In this document: positions 5,239 through 5,241 of the stretch, in pieces
Numbering within the stretch: the first letter of the stretch is position 1
Layout of the letters: each line of letters begins with the position of its first letter
Origin: Actinomycetota bacterium
GTDB taxonomy: Bacteria > Actinomycetota > Acidimicrobiia > Acidimicrobiales > Aldehydirespiratoraceae
Direction of reading: 5' to 3'
Assembly: GCA_012271125.1 (NCBI GenBank)
Contig: JAAXHB010000160.1
Span: forward strand, 1-5,241
Length of the DNA stretch: 5,241 nt
The notes under the pieces: generated by a model
Told to the model about the DNA's origin: nothing
What the model saw: the letters and a program-made list of their open reading frames with translations, nothing else
The model's database searches: none
Made by a program: the position numbers and the translations under genes

Positions 5239-5241
5239 CCC
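5192..5241 (-). other. Six-run G-quadruplex-forming pattern on the minus strand
   Basis: The plus strand has C-runs of three or more at 5192-5196, 5201-5205, 5213-5215, 5220-5224, 5232-5235 and 5239-5241, separated by 4, 7, 4, 7 and 3 bases. On the minus strand these are six G-runs with every loop of seven bases or fewer, so the canonical G3+N1-7 rule is met with two spare runs. The tract covers the last 15 or so codons and the stop of the methyltransferase gene and may continue past the window edge. The complementary C-rich strand (the mRNA sense) could form an i-motif in DNA. Whether the structure forms in the cell is unknown. Confidence 0.6.

Noticed and set aside
5236..5241. Telomere-like CCCCTAACCC at the right edge
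   Set aside because: A single GGGTTAGGG-like unit formed by a stop codon between C-runs; there is no tandem array.
1..5241. An undescribed multi-gene system, mobile element or CRISPR array
   Set aside because: All large frames belong to familiar families, the genes point in both directions without a shared theme, and there are no terminal inverted repeats, transposase or spaced repeats.

Overview
The window holds six coding sequences: a seven-codon tail of an upstream gene, purH, a carotenoid cleavage oxygenase gene, a GNAT acetyltransferase gene, a type II acyl-CoA thioesterase gene and a class I SAM-dependent methyltransferase gene. Coding density is very high, with no gap longer than 72 bases. 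GTG starts, a GC-rich composition, few Shine-Dalgarno sites, a TesB of the form common in actinobacteria and a PurH with short loops suggest a high-GC Gram-positive bacterium. Acidimicrobiia or a related actinobacterial lineage is my best guess, but this is inference from family resemblance and not a database result.

Layout. Positions 1-25 are the end of an upstream gene, possibly purN. Nine bases later purH starts with GTG and runs to 1561; it encodes both final steps of IMP synthesis. Its stop codon lies in a perfect 17-bp tandem duplication. A 72-bp gap with a good ribosome binding site leads to a complete carotenoid oxygenase gene (1634-3202) with all four iron-binding histidines. Its stop is only 33 bases from the stop of the convergent GNAT gene (3236-3667, minus). 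GNAT overlaps the upstream thioesterase gene (3664-4548, minus) by four bases (GTGA), so these two form a coupled minus-strand operon. A 57-bp divergent gap separates them from the methyltransferase (4606-5238, plus), which may be translated from a leaderless mRNA. The last 50 bases are a C-rich tract whose complement fits a G-quadruplex pattern.

How the genes work together. purH probably belongs to a purine operon entering from the left. The other genes look like general metabolic or accessory functions with no clear shared pathway: apocarotenoid or stilbene cleavage, acyl-CoA hydrolysis, acetylation and methylation. I see no mobile element, CRISPR array, RNA gene or defence module, and no convincing undescribed multi-gene system. 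The points most worth a second look are at residue or base scale: a valine in PurH where a catalytic-site lysine is expected, a missing second-shell glutamate and repeat-built insert in the oxygenase, the duplication over the purH stop, the G-quadruplex tract, and a strong C excess on the plus strand at third codon positions whichever way a gene points.
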